Below, in pieces: positions 8,420-17,537 of a DNA stretch of 37,874 nt; position 1 is the stretch's first letter, and every line of letters begins with the position of its first letter. The translations under genes and the position numbers were made by a program. This stretch comes from Candidatus Cloacimonadota bacterium (GTDB lineage: Bacteria; Cloacimonadota; Cloacimonadia; Cloacimonadales; TCS61): assembly GCA_021108315.1 (NCBI GenBank), contig JAIORE010000193.1, positions 1 to 37,874 of the forward strand, written 5' to 3'. The notes under the pieces were generated by a model, which saw only the letters and a program-made list of their open reading frames with translations, did not search any database and was not told where the DNA came from.

Positions 8420-10435
8420 ATGGAAGATACTTTTGATTCAGTAGAATTAATTAATGAAATAGCCACTTTGCCACCGAAAGAACAGATTAGGAAAATTGCC
8501 CTCTATGTAAATAAATATGTGCAAATTGTACCAGAATTATGTATACCGACCTCAAGGCTTGCCCTAAAAATTGCTGAAGAAAATTCTCTTCATAAAGAAA
8601 AAGCTGAAATATACAAATTCATTGCCGAAGCACATCATAAATTGAAAAACATAGATGAAAGTTTGAAATATTATCATATTGCTTTAGAACTTTTTGAAAA
8701 TTATTCTGATATTAAAAGTTGTGCTTCAGTTGAATATCAAATTGCAGTATTACATCATATTAAAGGTAATCTTGATGATGCAAAACAAATGATGCAAAAA
8801 TCTTGTGAGAAATATGATTTAATCGGAGATAAAAAGGATTATTATGATACATTATTTGCATTTGGAAATATTCTTTATCATGCCAGCTATTTTGACAAAG
8901 CACTTAAAGTATATAATAAATGTCTATCATATGCTAAACAAACTTCTAATGAAAAATTTAAAGCTAATTGCCTTAATGATGTTGGACTTGTTTATTTAGC
9001 ACAAAGCAATCTTGAAAAGGCTTTAAAATGTTTTTTGGAATCACTTAATATCAATGATAGAATTGGAGATACAAAATCGCTTTTCATTCCGCTATCAAAT
9101 ATTGGTAATATCTATTTTTATTTGAATGAATTTGAAAAAGCTCTTACTTATTATAAGCGTTCAATTGAATTATTGGATAAAAATGAAGAGAAGAAAAATT
9201 TTTCTTTAATCACAAATAATATGGGTAGTTTATACTTTCAATTAGGAAAATATGATGAAGCAGAAAAATGTTTCAAAAACTCTTTAGAAATAAAACGGAT
9301 ATTGAAACATAAAAAGGGAATTGCCTTAACCCTGAGCAATCTTGGAGAGATTTGTGCTTTTAAAAAAGATTGGAAAAGAGCTTTGGAATATTATACCGAA
9401 TCCATTATTCTAAGAGAAAAAATGAATGATAAAAAGGGAATAGCCCATACATATTTGAAAATTGCCAAAGCAAAAATTGCCTTAGGAAAATTTGAAGAAT
9501 GTCTTCCCAACCTTGATATAGCCGAAAATATTGCTAAAGAAATTAATGTAAAATCACTTCTTGAGCATTCGCTACAAATAAGATCTGAATATTATTTTCA
9601 AATCGAAAACTATAAACAAGCATATTTGTTTTATGAGAAACATATAAATCTTCGTGACCAAATTTTGAATCAGCAAACAAAACAAAAAATTGCCGATATG
9701 CAAACAAAATATAAAGTTGAAAAAAAAGAGAGAGAAGCTGAAATTTATCGATTAAAAAATATTGAACTGGCAAAAGCAAATGAAGAAATAAATTTAAAAA
9801 ACAGAGAATTAAATGCTCATAAAGAACATTTGAAATTGATAAATAAAATTCTTCGTCATGATCTCATAAACAATTTAGCCTCCATAAAAAGCTCATTAAA
9901 TATTTTTCAATATGAGCAAGATGAAAAAGTATTGGATTCAGCTTATGTAAAAATAAAAAAAAGTACTAATCTTATACGACGTATGCATGATTTGGAAAAT
10001 ATTCTTTCAACGAACAAGAATTTGGATATTATGAATGCTAGAACTGTCATTGAAAAAGTGATTTCTACTTACAAAGATATGCATATTTCGATATCAGGAA
10101 ATTGTAAAGTTCTAGCTGATAACACTTTAAATTCCGTTATTGAAAATATCATTGGTAATTCAAAAAGACACAGTAAGAGTAACAAAATTGATATTTTAAT
10201 TTCAGAAAAAGCTAAATATGCTCAAATTAAAATATCTGATTTCGGTATAGGAATTCCCGATGATTTTAAAGAAAAAATATTTGAAGAGAGCTTCGTGATG
10301 GGTGAATCGGCACATACTGGCTTAGGATTATATATCGTTAAAAAAGCTATTGAGAACTGTAATGGTTTTGTCTATGCCGAAGATAATGTTCCTCAAGGAA
10401 CCAGCATAATAATAATGTTGAATAGAATAAAATAG
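8420..10435 (+). CDS. Cytoplasmic TPR histidine kinase, RHDL-type core
   Basis: A 671-residue soluble kinase with no signal peptide or membrane helix. An N-terminal TPR array (about 40-420; repeats such as ALTYYKRSIELL and ALEYYTESIILR) leads through the linker KIADMQTKYKVEKKERE and a coiled coil to the H box ILRHDLINNLASIKS (His480), then the ATPase boxes VIENIIGNSKRH, DFGIGIPD and HTGLGLYI. The H box lacks the Pro of classic HisKA and matches the RHDLxND group found in three other kinases here (14714, 20026, 22469). Its ATG follows the stop codon of the NtrC-type regulator by three bases, so the two are almost surely co-transcribed and translationally coupled; no separate ribosome site is obvious. 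It may tune the same regulator from inside the cell. Confidence 0.9.
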   Translation: MEDTFDSVELINEIATLPPKEQIRKIALYVNKYVQIVPELCIPTSRLALKIAEENSLHKEKAEIYKFIAEAHHKLKNIDESLKYYHIALELFENYSDIKSCASVEYQIAVLHHIKGNLDDAKQMMQKSCEKYDLIGDKKDYYDTLFAFGNILYHASYFDKALKVYNKCLSYAKQTSNEKFKANCLNDVGLVYLAQSNLEKALKCFLESLNINDRIGDTKSLFIPLSNIGNIYFYLNEFEKALTYYKRSIELLDKNEEKKNFSLITNNMGSLYFQLGKYDEAEKCFKNSLEIKRILKHKKGIALTLSNLGEICAFKKDWKRALEYYTESIILREKMNDKKGIAHTYLKIAKAKIALGKFEECLPNLDIAENIAKEINVKSLLEHSLQIRSEYYFQIENYKQAYLFYEKHINLRDQILNQQTKQKIADMQTKYKVEKKEREAEIYRLKNIELAKANEEINLKNRELNAHKEHLKLINKILRHDLINNLASIKSSLNIFQYEQDEKVLDSAYVKIKKSTNLIRRMHDLENILSTNKNLDIMNARTVIEKVISTYKDMHISISGNCKVLADNTLNSVIENIIGNSKRHSKSNKIDILISEKAKYAQIKISDFGIGIPDDFKEKIFEESFVMGESAHTGLGLYIVKKAIENCNGFVYAEDNVPQGTSIIIMLNRIK

Positions 10436-10451
10436 AACAATTTAGTGAATA

Positions 10452-10471
10452 ATCCCGAAAGCATTCGGGAT
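10452..10471 (+). terminator. Possible terminator or dispersed hairpin after the TPR kinase
   Basis: ATCCCGAA-AGCA-TTCGGGAT, a perfect 8-bp stem with a 4-base loop, 16 bases after the kinase stop. It is followed by A-rich sequence, not a T tract, so a Rho-independent terminator is not certain. A related half (GCGAAAGCATTCGGGAT) occurs at 11345-11361, so it may be a dispersed repeat. Confidence 0.4.
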
Positions 10472-10498
10472 GAATAGTGAAAAAAAAAGAAGAGAAGA

Positions 10499-10536
10499 GA
10501 AATTAGAAATTGATGGCTTTGTTAATTTCTAATTTC
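10499..10536. repeat. 13-bp inverted repeat upstream of the membrane protein gene
   Basis: GAAATTAGAAATT at 10499-10511 is exactly complementary to AATTTCTAATTTC at 10524-10536, with a 12-base loop. It sits 43 bases before the next gene and could be a weak terminator or a leader structure. The right arm continues into further copies of TTTCTAA, so part of the pairing may come from simple sequence. Confidence 0.5.
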
Positions 10537-10579
10537 TAATTTCACATTTCTTATTTATAATTGTTTTAGAGGAGTTTTG

Positions 10580-11167
10580 ATGAAATTTACAAAATTTGTG
10601 TTTTTTTTAGTACTAATTGTAATAGTTTTTTTTGCTTTAATAATCATTGGTGGCATGTTCAATATACAATTCCTTGATTGGATTTTTTTTGCAATTTTAG
10701 GGATAGTTATTTACTTTACAACTAAATATTTGAGAACTATTGATTCACTGATCGCAGTTTTTATGCTGAGTATCTTTAATGCTTTTTTTCTCTCAAAAAC
10801 TTCTGTAGGTGAACAGATTCAGGGAATTATTTATCTTTTTATTTATTCAATTGGGCAATTTTATCTGATTTTATTTAGTTTCAAACTTATTTGGTTCAAG
10901 CAAAAGATTCGTTTATTTCGAACCTTTCTTTTCAGTATTCTTTGTTCTGCATCTTATACATTGATTCAATTTCTAACTTATATTTTTACTAACAAAGAAT
11001 TTAACTCGGAACATATGAAGGAATATTTTATTCATGCTTTTTTTATTTGGATTATTATAAGTTTTTCTTTCTCTTTGACGGAGATTATTTATGCCCAATT
11101 AGAAAAAATATGGACATTACCGGAGCCGATAGGTTTTTCTGATAAAGAAGATTTGGATGATGATTAG
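10580..11167 (+). CDS. Small integral membrane protein, unknown function
   Basis: A 195-residue hydrophobic protein not assigned to a family. About five or six membrane helices are visible (FVFFLVLIVIVFFALIIIGG, WIFFAILGIVIYF, LIAVFMLSIFNAFFL, IYLFIYSIGQFYLILFSF, FLFSILCSASYTLIQFL, AFFIWIIISFSFSLTEIIY), followed by an acidic cytoplasmic tail ending DKEDLDDD. I place the start at the ATG at 10580: GAGGAG at 10569-10574 is spaced five bases from it, while the TTG one codon earlier would be too close. It lies alone between the signalling block and a barrel-like protein gene, and no operon partner is evident. Confidence 0.75.
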   Translation: MKFTKFVFFLVLIVIVFFALIIIGGMFNIQFLDWIFFAILGIVIYFTTKYLRTIDSLIAVFMLSIFNAFFLSKTSVGEQIQGIIYLFIYSIGQFYLILFSFKLIWFKQKIRLFRTFLFSILCSASYTLIQFLTYIFTNKEFNSEHMKEYFIHAFFIWIIISFSFSLTEIIYAQLEKIWTLPEPIGFSDKEDLDDD

Positions 11168-11497
11168 ATGTTTTATATAGAGGTTATAGTGTCTTTTAAA
11201 AAAGATTTAGCAACTAACAAAACTAACAAGACGAACTATATAGCTATTAACAACAGAGAGCCCTGAGAAAGAAGAAAGATAAAATCAATATATACTAGCC
11301 GAAAAGTTGTTTTCCTTTTTTTTAAACGCCAAATTCATTTCTCGCGAAAGCATTCGGGATATTTGGGAATGCTAAAGATTACGAAGACAAACCTCGCAGC
11401 AAATTTTACACTTGAAAACTGTGAGTAATTAATGCAATTTCATTGACAGAATGTATTCCCAAAGAAATTTGCCGATAAAAAATTATTTTGGAGCATG
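11168..11497. other. Intergenic region without a gene
   Basis: A 330-base gap. It contains ACTAACAAAACTAACAAGACG-like simple sequence and a half copy of the TCCCGAA/TTCGGGA repeat near 11345-11361. No RNA gene or clear promoter is recognisable. Confidence 0.4.
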
Positions 11498-12088
11498 ATG
11501 AAAATAAAAATATTTGTAGTATTGCTTAGTCTTTTTTTCTTGCAAAACATTGAAGCTAAGGAGATTCATAGACATGAAGTTAATTTTGGAAATTATTTTA
11601 GAATTCTTCCGGAAACATTGAACGAATATTCTGACATGGACATTTCTTATTTAGCTTCTTTAGGTTATTCATATCATCCCTATCCATTTCCAATAGCATT
11701 TGATTTCAGAATTGGTATTTCTCTCAGTGGAGAATATAATTCTAACTTACCGGAATATAACCATTACTATTTTAGTTTTGAATCAGATGCCGGCTTATTA
11801 AAAAACATCTATTTAACATCAAAGTTTGACTTTTTTTTGGGTGCCGGAGCAAAATATATACATTCAGAAATGGAAAATACATTATGCTCTCAAAGTGATA
11901 ATTCTTATCCTAAACATAGTTTTGATGGCTTTGGACCATATTTTAAAAGTGGATTTCAATTCTTTATATTTGAAGCATTCTCTTTCACAATCGAAATAAA
12001 TTATTCTAATATTGAGAAATCAATAAATAATAAAAAAGTAAATCTTTGTGGTACTTCAATTGGTGCGAATATGGTTTATAGTTTTTAG
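11498..12088 (+). CDS. Exported beta-barrel-like protein, unknown function
   Basis: A 196-residue protein with a clear signal peptide (KIFVVLLSLFFLQNIEA, cleavage likely before KEIHRHE). The mature part alternates aromatic and polar residues in short strands (FPIAFDFRIGISLSGEY, FDFFLGAGAKYIHSEM, FSFTIEINYSNIE) and ends in NMVYSF; a terminal Phe is typical of outer-membrane barrels recognised by the BAM machinery. I infer a small eight-strand barrel, without a family assignment. Two adjacent ATGs exist (11495 and 11498); GGAG at 11490-11493 is four bases from the second and one from the first, so I chose 11498. It is convergent with the isomerase gene downstream. Confidence 0.75.
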   Translation: MKIKIFVVLLSLFFLQNIEAKEIHRHEVNFGNYFRILPETLNEYSDMDISYLASLGYSYHPYPFPIAFDFRIGISLSGEYNSNLPEYNHYYFSFESDAGLLKNIYLTSKFDFFLGAGAKYIHSEMENTLCSQSDNSYPKHSFDGFGPYFKSGFQFFIFEAFSFTIEINYSNIEKSINNKKVNLCGTSIGANMVYSF

Positions 12089-12199
12089 AATAAGATGAAA
12101 ATAAATTTTATAGCAAATACAATCTTTTTTTCTCTCCTCGAAAAGAGAATTTAGGTGAGATTTTGATTTTTCATTTCTTCCTATTTCCTTTAGACCATA

Positions 12200-13855
12200 T
12201 CATATTTCTCGCATTTGCTTATACTCATTTATCAATCCATTTGTAGATGAATCATGATTAGATATTTTTTCTTTATTTTTTAATTCTGGTAATATCTGTT
12301 GAGCAAGCTGTTTTCCCAATTCCACTCCCCATTGATCAAAGCTATAAATATTCCAAATAATACCTTGTACAAAAATTTTATGCTCATACATTGCGATAAG
12401 GTTTCCCAAAATTTTCGGAGACATTTTTTTAAATAGAATTGAATTGGTGGGTTTGTTTCCTTTGAAAACTTTAAATGGAGCAATTTTCTTTATCTCTTCA
12501 TCTGTTTTGCCTGAATTTTGTAATTCAGCAACAACTTCTTCTTTTGTTTTTCCGTTTATCAAAGCTTCGGTTTGGGCAAAAAAATTAGAGAGCAATATCT
12601 GATGATGATCTCTTATCGGATTATGACTGATCGCAGGAGCAAGAAAATCACAAGGGATTAATTTGGTTCCTTGATGAATTAGTTGATAAAAAGCATGTTG
12701 ACCATTCGTTCCAGGTTCTCCCCAAATGATTGGTCCGGTTTGATAATTTATCTCATTCCCATTTCTATCAATACATTTTCCGTTGCTCTCCATATCTCCT
12801 TGCTGAAAATATGCTGCAAATCTGTGAAGATATTGATCATACGGTAAAATTGCCTGTGAATCTGCTCCAAAAAAATTATTATACCAAATTCCGAGAAGAG
12901 CCATGATCACCGGAATGTTTTTTGAGAATTCCGAATGCTTAAAGTGTTCATCCATTTCAAAAGCACCGGTTAATAGTTGTTCAAAATTTTCATAACCGAT
13001 AGAACAAGCAATAGAAAGTCCGATTGCAGACCAAAGAGAATATCTTCCACCAACCCAATCCCAGAATACAAACATATTTTTTGGATCAATACCAAATTTT
13101 TCAACACCAGTTTTGTTTGTAGAAATCGCAACAAAATGTTTTTTAACAAATTTATCATCTTTTGCAGTTTTCAAAAACCAATCTCGAGCAGAATTTGCGT
13201 TGGTCATTGTTTCTTGAGTTGTAAAAGTCTTTGACGCTATCATAAAAAGTGTAGTTTCCTGATCTAATTTTTTCAGAATTTCGGCAATATGAGTTCCATC
13301 AACATTTGAAACAAAATGAATGTTAATATTTGGTTTTTTATAAGGTTTCAGAGCTTCGGTAACCATCACCGGACCAAGATCTGAACCACCAATTCCAATA
13401 TTTACAATATCCGAAACAGGTTTTCCAGTGAAACCTTTCCATTCACCATTTATAATTTTCTCGGAGAACTTTTTCATCTGTTCTAAAACAGCATTAATTT
13501 CCGGCATTATATTTTTTTTCTCAAAGAAAATCAAGGTATCCGAACGATTTCTGAGTGCTGTATGCAGCACTGCTCTATTTTCGGTTTCGTTTATTCTATC
13601 TCCAGCAAACATCTTTTCAATCGCATCTTTTAGATCAACTTCTTTGGCAAGTTCAAGTAATAATTGTAATGTTTCTTCTTTGATGATGTTTTTTGAAAAA
13701 TCAAAGAGAATATCTCCAAATTTCAGTGAAAATTTAGTAAATCTTTGATCATCGCATTGAAATAAGGTTTTCATCTCAGTTTTTTTCATCTCTTTAAAAT
13801 GTTCTGTTAATTGTTTCCAATTTTTTGTATTAACGGGATTAATTTTTTTTAGCAT
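12200..13855 (-). CDS. pgi: Glucose-6-phosphate isomerase
   Basis: Interconverts glucose 6-phosphate and fructose 6-phosphate in glycolysis and gluconeogenesis, in the cytoplasm. The chosen product is 551 residues, close to the usual long bacterial form (about 549). Family motifs are present: the phosphosugar signature [12 protein letters not shown], the [19 protein letters not shown] segment with the catalytic Glu and His region, and the C-terminal signature [12 protein letters not shown] with the catalytic Lys. The frame stays open six codons further upstream (13873), but GGAGG lies four bases before the ATG at 13855, which is therefore the start. It is a single housekeeping gene between signalling blocks and is read against its neighbours. 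Confidence 0.97.
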   Translation of the reverse strand: MLKKINPVNTKNWKQLTEHFKEMKKTEMKTLFQCDDQRFTKFSLKFGDILFDFSKNIIKEETLQLLLELAKEVDLKDAIEKMFAGDRINETENRAVLHTALRNRSDTLIFFEKKNIMPEINAVLEQMKKFSEKIINGEWKGFTGKPVSDIVNIGIGGSDLGPVMVTEALKPYKKPNINIHFVSNVDGTHIAEILKKLDQETTLFMIASKTFTTQETMTNANSARDWFLKTAKDDKFVKKHFVAISTNKTGVEKFGIDPKNMFVFWDWVGGRYSLWSAIGLSIACSIGYENFEQLLTGAFEMDEHFKHSEFSKNIPVIMALLGIWYNNFFGADSQAILPYDQYLHRFAAYFQQGDMESNGKCIDRNGNEINYQTGPIIWGEPGTNGQHAFYQLIHQGTKLIPCDFLAPAISHNPIRDHHQILLSNFFAQTEALINGKTKEEVVAELQNSGKTDEEIKKIAPFKVFKGNKPTNSILFKKMSPKILGNLIAMYEHKIFVQGIIWNIYSFDQWGVELGKQLAQQILPELKNKEKISNHDSSTNGLINEYKQMREI

Positions 13856-14713
13856 ATTTCCTCCATTTTTCAAAAATTATATAATTACTAATTTGCCTAC
13901 AAACACTGTTTATCAACGATAATTTATTTTAACATTCTCTTTTTTAGTTTTTGAGGAGAAAATAATACTTTTGTTTTTCGTTCAACTTATTTTTTCTATA
14001 ATCCACTTAATTTTTTGAAGAAGTAAGATAAAGCTCAAATTTATATTTGAAATTATACTGTAAAGCTTTGCATTACAAGTCTTGGTAAACTCTTCCAGTT
14101 GGTTGATAATATGTACATTCGGTATACATTAATAATAATTTTTTTAGACTATCATAATTAATTTGATAGTATTTATTTTTTAAGATTATAGCCATGATTT
14201 TTTTCGTATGTTTTATTGTTTAGACTTTTTCTACTTAGTATCTGAACGAAAATGCATGAATTTTATTTAAAAAAGTATTTTTGTAAATTTGATTAACCCA
14301 TGCCTTTAGGCGTGGGCTTAAGATCAACTTAAATCCACCCGCTCCAAATCAGCTAAAGCTGATTTGGAGCGGGGAACTTAGGAAGGTAATTTACCCCCGA
14401 CTAAAGTCGGGGATTATTGAGAATTATGTAAAAAATTAGTAAATTGGTATTTTCGTTCAGATACTACTTTTTTAAATTACGAGTAAAGAGTTGCCTTTTT
14501 CTTATTTCTTCAAAAGTAGTTGACAGGTTTTATCATAGATTTTTAATTTATATTTTTAGATAAAATTAACAAAATTAACGATCTTTCCTATTATATTTAT
14601 TCTTCGGAAAACATGGCAACTCACTAAGACGAGATAGTTTAAGAAATAAACACATTATTCAATTATAAAAGATTTAAAATAATGATTATCAAGAAATGTA
14701 GGGAGCAAATTGT
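13856..14713. other. Long intergenic region holding a MITE-like element
   Basis: An 858-base gap between the divergent isomerase and TPR-PAS kinase genes. It contains a small imperfect palindrome at 14148-14170 (ACTATCA paired with GATAGT) and the 229-base inverted-repeat element at 14237-14465. The remaining sequence is AT-rich and must include promoters for both genes, but no boxes are convincing by eye. No ORF worth reporting was seen. Confidence 0.5.
14237..14465. mobile_element. MITE-like element with terminal inverted repeats enclosing three hairpins
   Basis: The ends carry AGTATCTGAACGAAAAT at 14237-14253 and its exact complement at 14449-14465. ACTT flanks both sides (14233-14236 and 14466-14469), a possible 4-bp target duplication. 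Inside are three strong hairpins: CCCATGCC-TTTA-GGCGTGGG (14297-14316), a 16-bp stem with loop TAAA (14338-14373), and CCCCGAC-TAAA-GTCGGGG (14395-14412). It has no coding capacity, so movement would need a transposase elsewhere. Confidence 0.7.
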
Positions 14714-16795
14714 ATGGTAAATATTAAAAATCTCCAAGATGAATTATCTCAATATAAAAATTCAGAGAAAGGAAAAGTGGAAATATTGAACCAATTATCA
14801 AAGGAACATTGGAGCTTATCTCCTCAAAAAGCATTGGATTATGGCAAACAAGCTCTTGAACTATCGGAAATGATCAACGAAAAAGAGGAAAAAGGAAAAG
14901 CATTAAATTCAATTGGTGTAAGTAATTATTTCTTAACAAAATATGATTTATCTCTGGAATACTTTTTAAAGTCACTAAAAACGTATGAAGAACTTGGTAT
15001 GAAAGGAAAAATATCTTCTTCTTACAATAATATTGGGATGATATATGTTAACATCGGAAAGCCAAAAAAGGCTTTGGAATATTATAAAAACTCGTTAAAA
15101 ATTGATGAAGAAATCGGAAATAAAAGAAATATTGCCAATTCTTTAAATAATACCGGAAATGCTTTCATCATCCTAAAGAAATATGATAAAGCTTTGGAAT
15201 ATTATAAAAAGGCTTTAAAATTATTTGAAGAAAGTGATAACAAACCGGGTATTTCTGCAGCTTTAAACAATATCGGAGATGTCTATCTTAATATTAACAA
15301 AAATCAGGAAAAAGCACTTAAATATCTTTTGAAATCCTTAAAAATGAATAAAGAGATCGGGGATAAAAACAAAATTGCCATATCTCTATTAAATATCGGA
15401 GACTGTTATACAAAATCTAATAATTCTCAAAAAGCCCTAATCTACCTCGACCAAGGCTTGAAAATAGCTCAACAAATCGAATCAAAAAATTTGATAAGGA
15501 AATGCTATAGAGTATTCTCAGAATTATATTTCCAAAAAGATAACTACAAAAAATCCCTTGAATATTTCAAACTTCATTCTGAAATAAATGACACTATTTA
15601 TACCGAAAAAAGTCAAAACAAAATTGCCGAAATGCAAGCAAAATTCGATACTGAAAAAGAAAAAAAAGAAGCGGAAATATACCGTTTGAAGAATGTTGAG
15701 CTTGCCTTTGCCAATGAGCAACTGAAAAAAGAGATCACTGAACGGAAAAGAATAGAAACCAAACTCAAGCAAAATGAGAATACACTGCGACAAATTATTG
15801 ATACAACTCCCGATTGTATCTTTGTGAAGGATCGGAACGGAAAATATCTAATTGTGAATAGAAAAATGGCAGAATTGCATAATACTACACCTGAAAAATT
15901 AGTTGGAAAATACGATCAAGAGATAGCCCAACAATGGTTTGAAACAGTAGATTATAACGAATACAGGAAAGCGGAGCAGGATGTAATAGACAACAAAAAG
16001 ATTTTACGCGAAATTGGAAAATCCTTTATTTATCAGAATGGAACTAAGCGATGGTTCAAAACCACAAAGATTTTTTTTGAACCTGAAAAAAATAAAAATT
16101 GTATTTTGGTTGTATCAACCGATATAACCGAGATAAAGCTGGCTGAGGAAAAACTAAAAGCCGGTCGTGAACGAACAAAAATATTAAATAAAATAATGCG
16201 TCACGACATTACTAATGATTTAGTTGTTATTAGAAGTGCTCTTCATCTTTATAGAATGGATTCTGAAACTAAAATGCTAGATGAAATAGAAAAGAAGGTA
16301 AATAAAAGTTTGAATACAATTAAAAGGTTGCGAGAGCAAGAATTTTTTATTGATTCACATTCAGACTTAAATGAATACAATATAGAAAATGTACTTAATG
16401 ACATTATAGCAAATTTCCCAGATGTGAATATCAATATCGAAGGCTCAGGGGTTGTTTATGCAGATGAGGCAATATATTCTGTATTTGAAAATCTTATCAG
16501 TAATGCTATCAATCATGGAAATTCCAAAGAGATTAATGTATCAATATCTACAAATAAACAATTTTGTGAAATAAAGTTTAAAGATTTTGGTCCAGGCATA
16601 TCTTACGAGATTAAAGATAAAATTTTTGAGGAAGGATTTATCTATGGAGAAAAAGGAAATACTGGAATAGGATTGTACATAGCAAAACAGACTATCGAAG
16701 GATATGGCGGAATAATCTTTGTAGAAAATAATAATCCTACCGGAGCAATATTTATTATTTGCTTGAAAAATGCTTCCGGGACTGTCGCAAAATGA
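14714..16795 (+). CDS. Cytoplasmic TPR-PAS histidine kinase, RHDI-type core
   Basis: A 693-residue soluble kinase. The TPR array (about 30-300) is followed by the linker KIAEMQAKFDTEKEKKE and a coiled coil, one PAS domain (about 355-478; IIDTTPDCIFVKDRNGKYL opens it, STDITEIKLAEEKL closes it), the H box KIMRHDITNDLVVIRS with His497, and the ATPase boxes VFENLISNAINHG, DFGPGIS and NTGIGLYI. In G1 the usual Ile of GxGI is preceded by Pro (GPGI), which is tolerated in some kinases. GGGAG at 14701-14705 fits the start. There is no adjacent response regulator, so the partner is unknown. Its kinase core resembles those at 20026 and 22469. Confidence 0.9.
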   Translation: MVNIKNLQDELSQYKNSEKGKVEILNQLSKEHWSLSPQKALDYGKQALELSEMINEKEEKGKALNSIGVSNYFLTKYDLSLEYFLKSLKTYEELGMKGKISSSYNNIGMIYVNIGKPKKALEYYKNSLKIDEEIGNKRNIANSLNNTGNAFIILKKYDKALEYYKKALKLFEESDNKPGISAALNNIGDVYLNINKNQEKALKYLLKSLKMNKEIGDKNKIAISLLNIGDCYTKSNNSQKALIYLDQGLKIAQQIESKNLIRKCYRVFSELYFQKDNYKKSLEYFKLHSEINDTIYTEKSQNKIAEMQAKFDTEKEKKEAEIYRLKNVELAFANEQLKKEITERKRIETKLKQNENTLRQIIDTTPDCIFVKDRNGKYLIVNRKMAELHNTTPEKLVGKYDQEIAQQWFETVDYNEYRKAEQDVIDNKKILREIGKSFIYQNGTKRWFKTTKIFFEPEKNKNCILVVSTDITEIKLAEEKLKAGRERTKILNKIMRHDITNDLVVIRSALHLYRMDSETKMLDEIEKKVNKSLNTIKRLREQEFFIDSHSDLNEYNIENVLNDIIANFPDVNINIEGSGVVYADEAIYSVFENLISNAINHGNSKEINVSISTNKQFCEIKFKDFGPGISYEIKDKIFEEGFIYGEKGNTGIGLYIAKQTIEGYGGIIFVENNNPTGAIFIICLKNASGTVAK

Positions 16796-16922
16796 TATGT
16801 ACAATTTCACGCCTTGAAGAAAGAATTAATTCCGTCCTATAAGTACCTGCCCATATGTTTTCCGATATTTTTTATTCAGAAATTTTGAAGCCGTTGAAAC
16901 GATTAGAAATTTCATTTATCTT

Positions 16923-16946
16923 GTTCCCAAGCCCCCGCTTGGGAAC
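16923..16946. repeat. GTTCCCAAGC-type palindromic repeat (best copy)
   Basis: GTTCCCAAGC-CCCC-GCTTGGGAAC, a perfect 10-bp stem. A second copy lies at 17005-17028 in the same orientation, and more degenerate copies occur at 4562, 6976, 29903 and 37154. Confidence 0.75.
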
Positions 16947-17036
16947 ATAACAAATTAAGAAACCCGGCATCGTTTTATTTAAGCAGGGCTTAGCCTTTCA
17001 GTTCATTCCCAAGCAGAGGCTTGGGAACGAGAATAG

Positions 17037-17335
17037 TAAGAAAAGCAACAAGAAAAAAGAGTGAAGTCATCCCTCTCTTTAGATTTGTCCATATATACAC
17101 AAATATTGAATTTGTGGGAGATGACTGAAACAATGTTTTCTAACCGTTTCAACGGTTTCAAAACCATTAAAATAGTTAAATGATTGTGTATTTAAATTTT
17201 CCCACGATTAAAATCGTGGGCTTCTAGATGCTCTTTATAAGCGTGACTACAGAATTGTGTATAATGACAGCTCTTTAGATAAAGAGATGTACTGAGGGTG
17301 AGTTTGAAAATTGAATTTGTAGTAAGAAATGTTAG
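17037..17335 (+). repeat. Dispersed ~110-base repeat, split by an insertion
   Basis: The left part (17037-17084, ending CATCCCTCTCTTTAGAT) and the right part (17271-17335, beginning CTCTTTAGATAAAGAGA) together match an unbroken copy at 26641-26745. The centre is a palindrome (TCCCTCTCTTTA / TAAAGAGAGGGA). Confidence 0.75.
17085..17270. mobile_element. 186-base MITE-like insertion with 10-bp target duplication
   Basis: Inserted in the repeat above; CTCTTTAGAT occurs on both sides (17075-17084 and 17271-17280) but only once in the uninterrupted copy at 26641-26745. The ends form imperfect inverted repeats (TTGTCCATATATACACAA against CTGTCATTATACACAA). Inside are hairpins AACCGT-TTCA-ACGGTT (17142-17157) and CCCACGAT-TAAA-ATCGTGGG (17201-17220). 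It has no ORF. Confidence 0.75.
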
Positions 17336-17537
17336 TTTGTGGTTATTGAGATAAAGCTTTTTTATTTAACCGTTTCAACGGTTTACCAAGTATTTTCTGA
17401 AAGTTATTTCTGGTTGACCAAAGGAAAAAAATACTTGAAAACTTTTGTCATAGTACTCATTGTACACTTTATTTCAGTACAATTCCTTAGAAAAGAATAG
17501 AAAATAAAATTTCAAAAAATTTACAGGAAAATCCTAA

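Larger units (their letters stand above)
16796..17537. other. Repeat-filled intergenic region
   Basis: A 742-base gap made largely of repeats: a CCGT-TGAA-ACG hairpin near 16889-16904, two GTTCCCAAGC palindromes (16923-16946 and 17005-17028), a composite repeat interrupted by a 186-base insert (17037-17335), and a further ACCGT-TTCA-ACGGT hairpin at 17368-17383. Near 17387-17440 an inverted CAAGTATTT / AAATACTTG pair brackets 30-40 bases. No protein-coding gene is apparent. Confidence 0.6.

Noticed and set aside
12130..12149. Bidirectional terminator between the barrel-like gene and pgi
   Set aside because: The stem is only six pairs with a loop of eight and lacks a T tract on the needed side.
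12970..13748. ORFs opposite to or out of frame with the isomerase gene
   Set aside because: They are shadows of the pgi coding sequence, without ribosome sites or family features.
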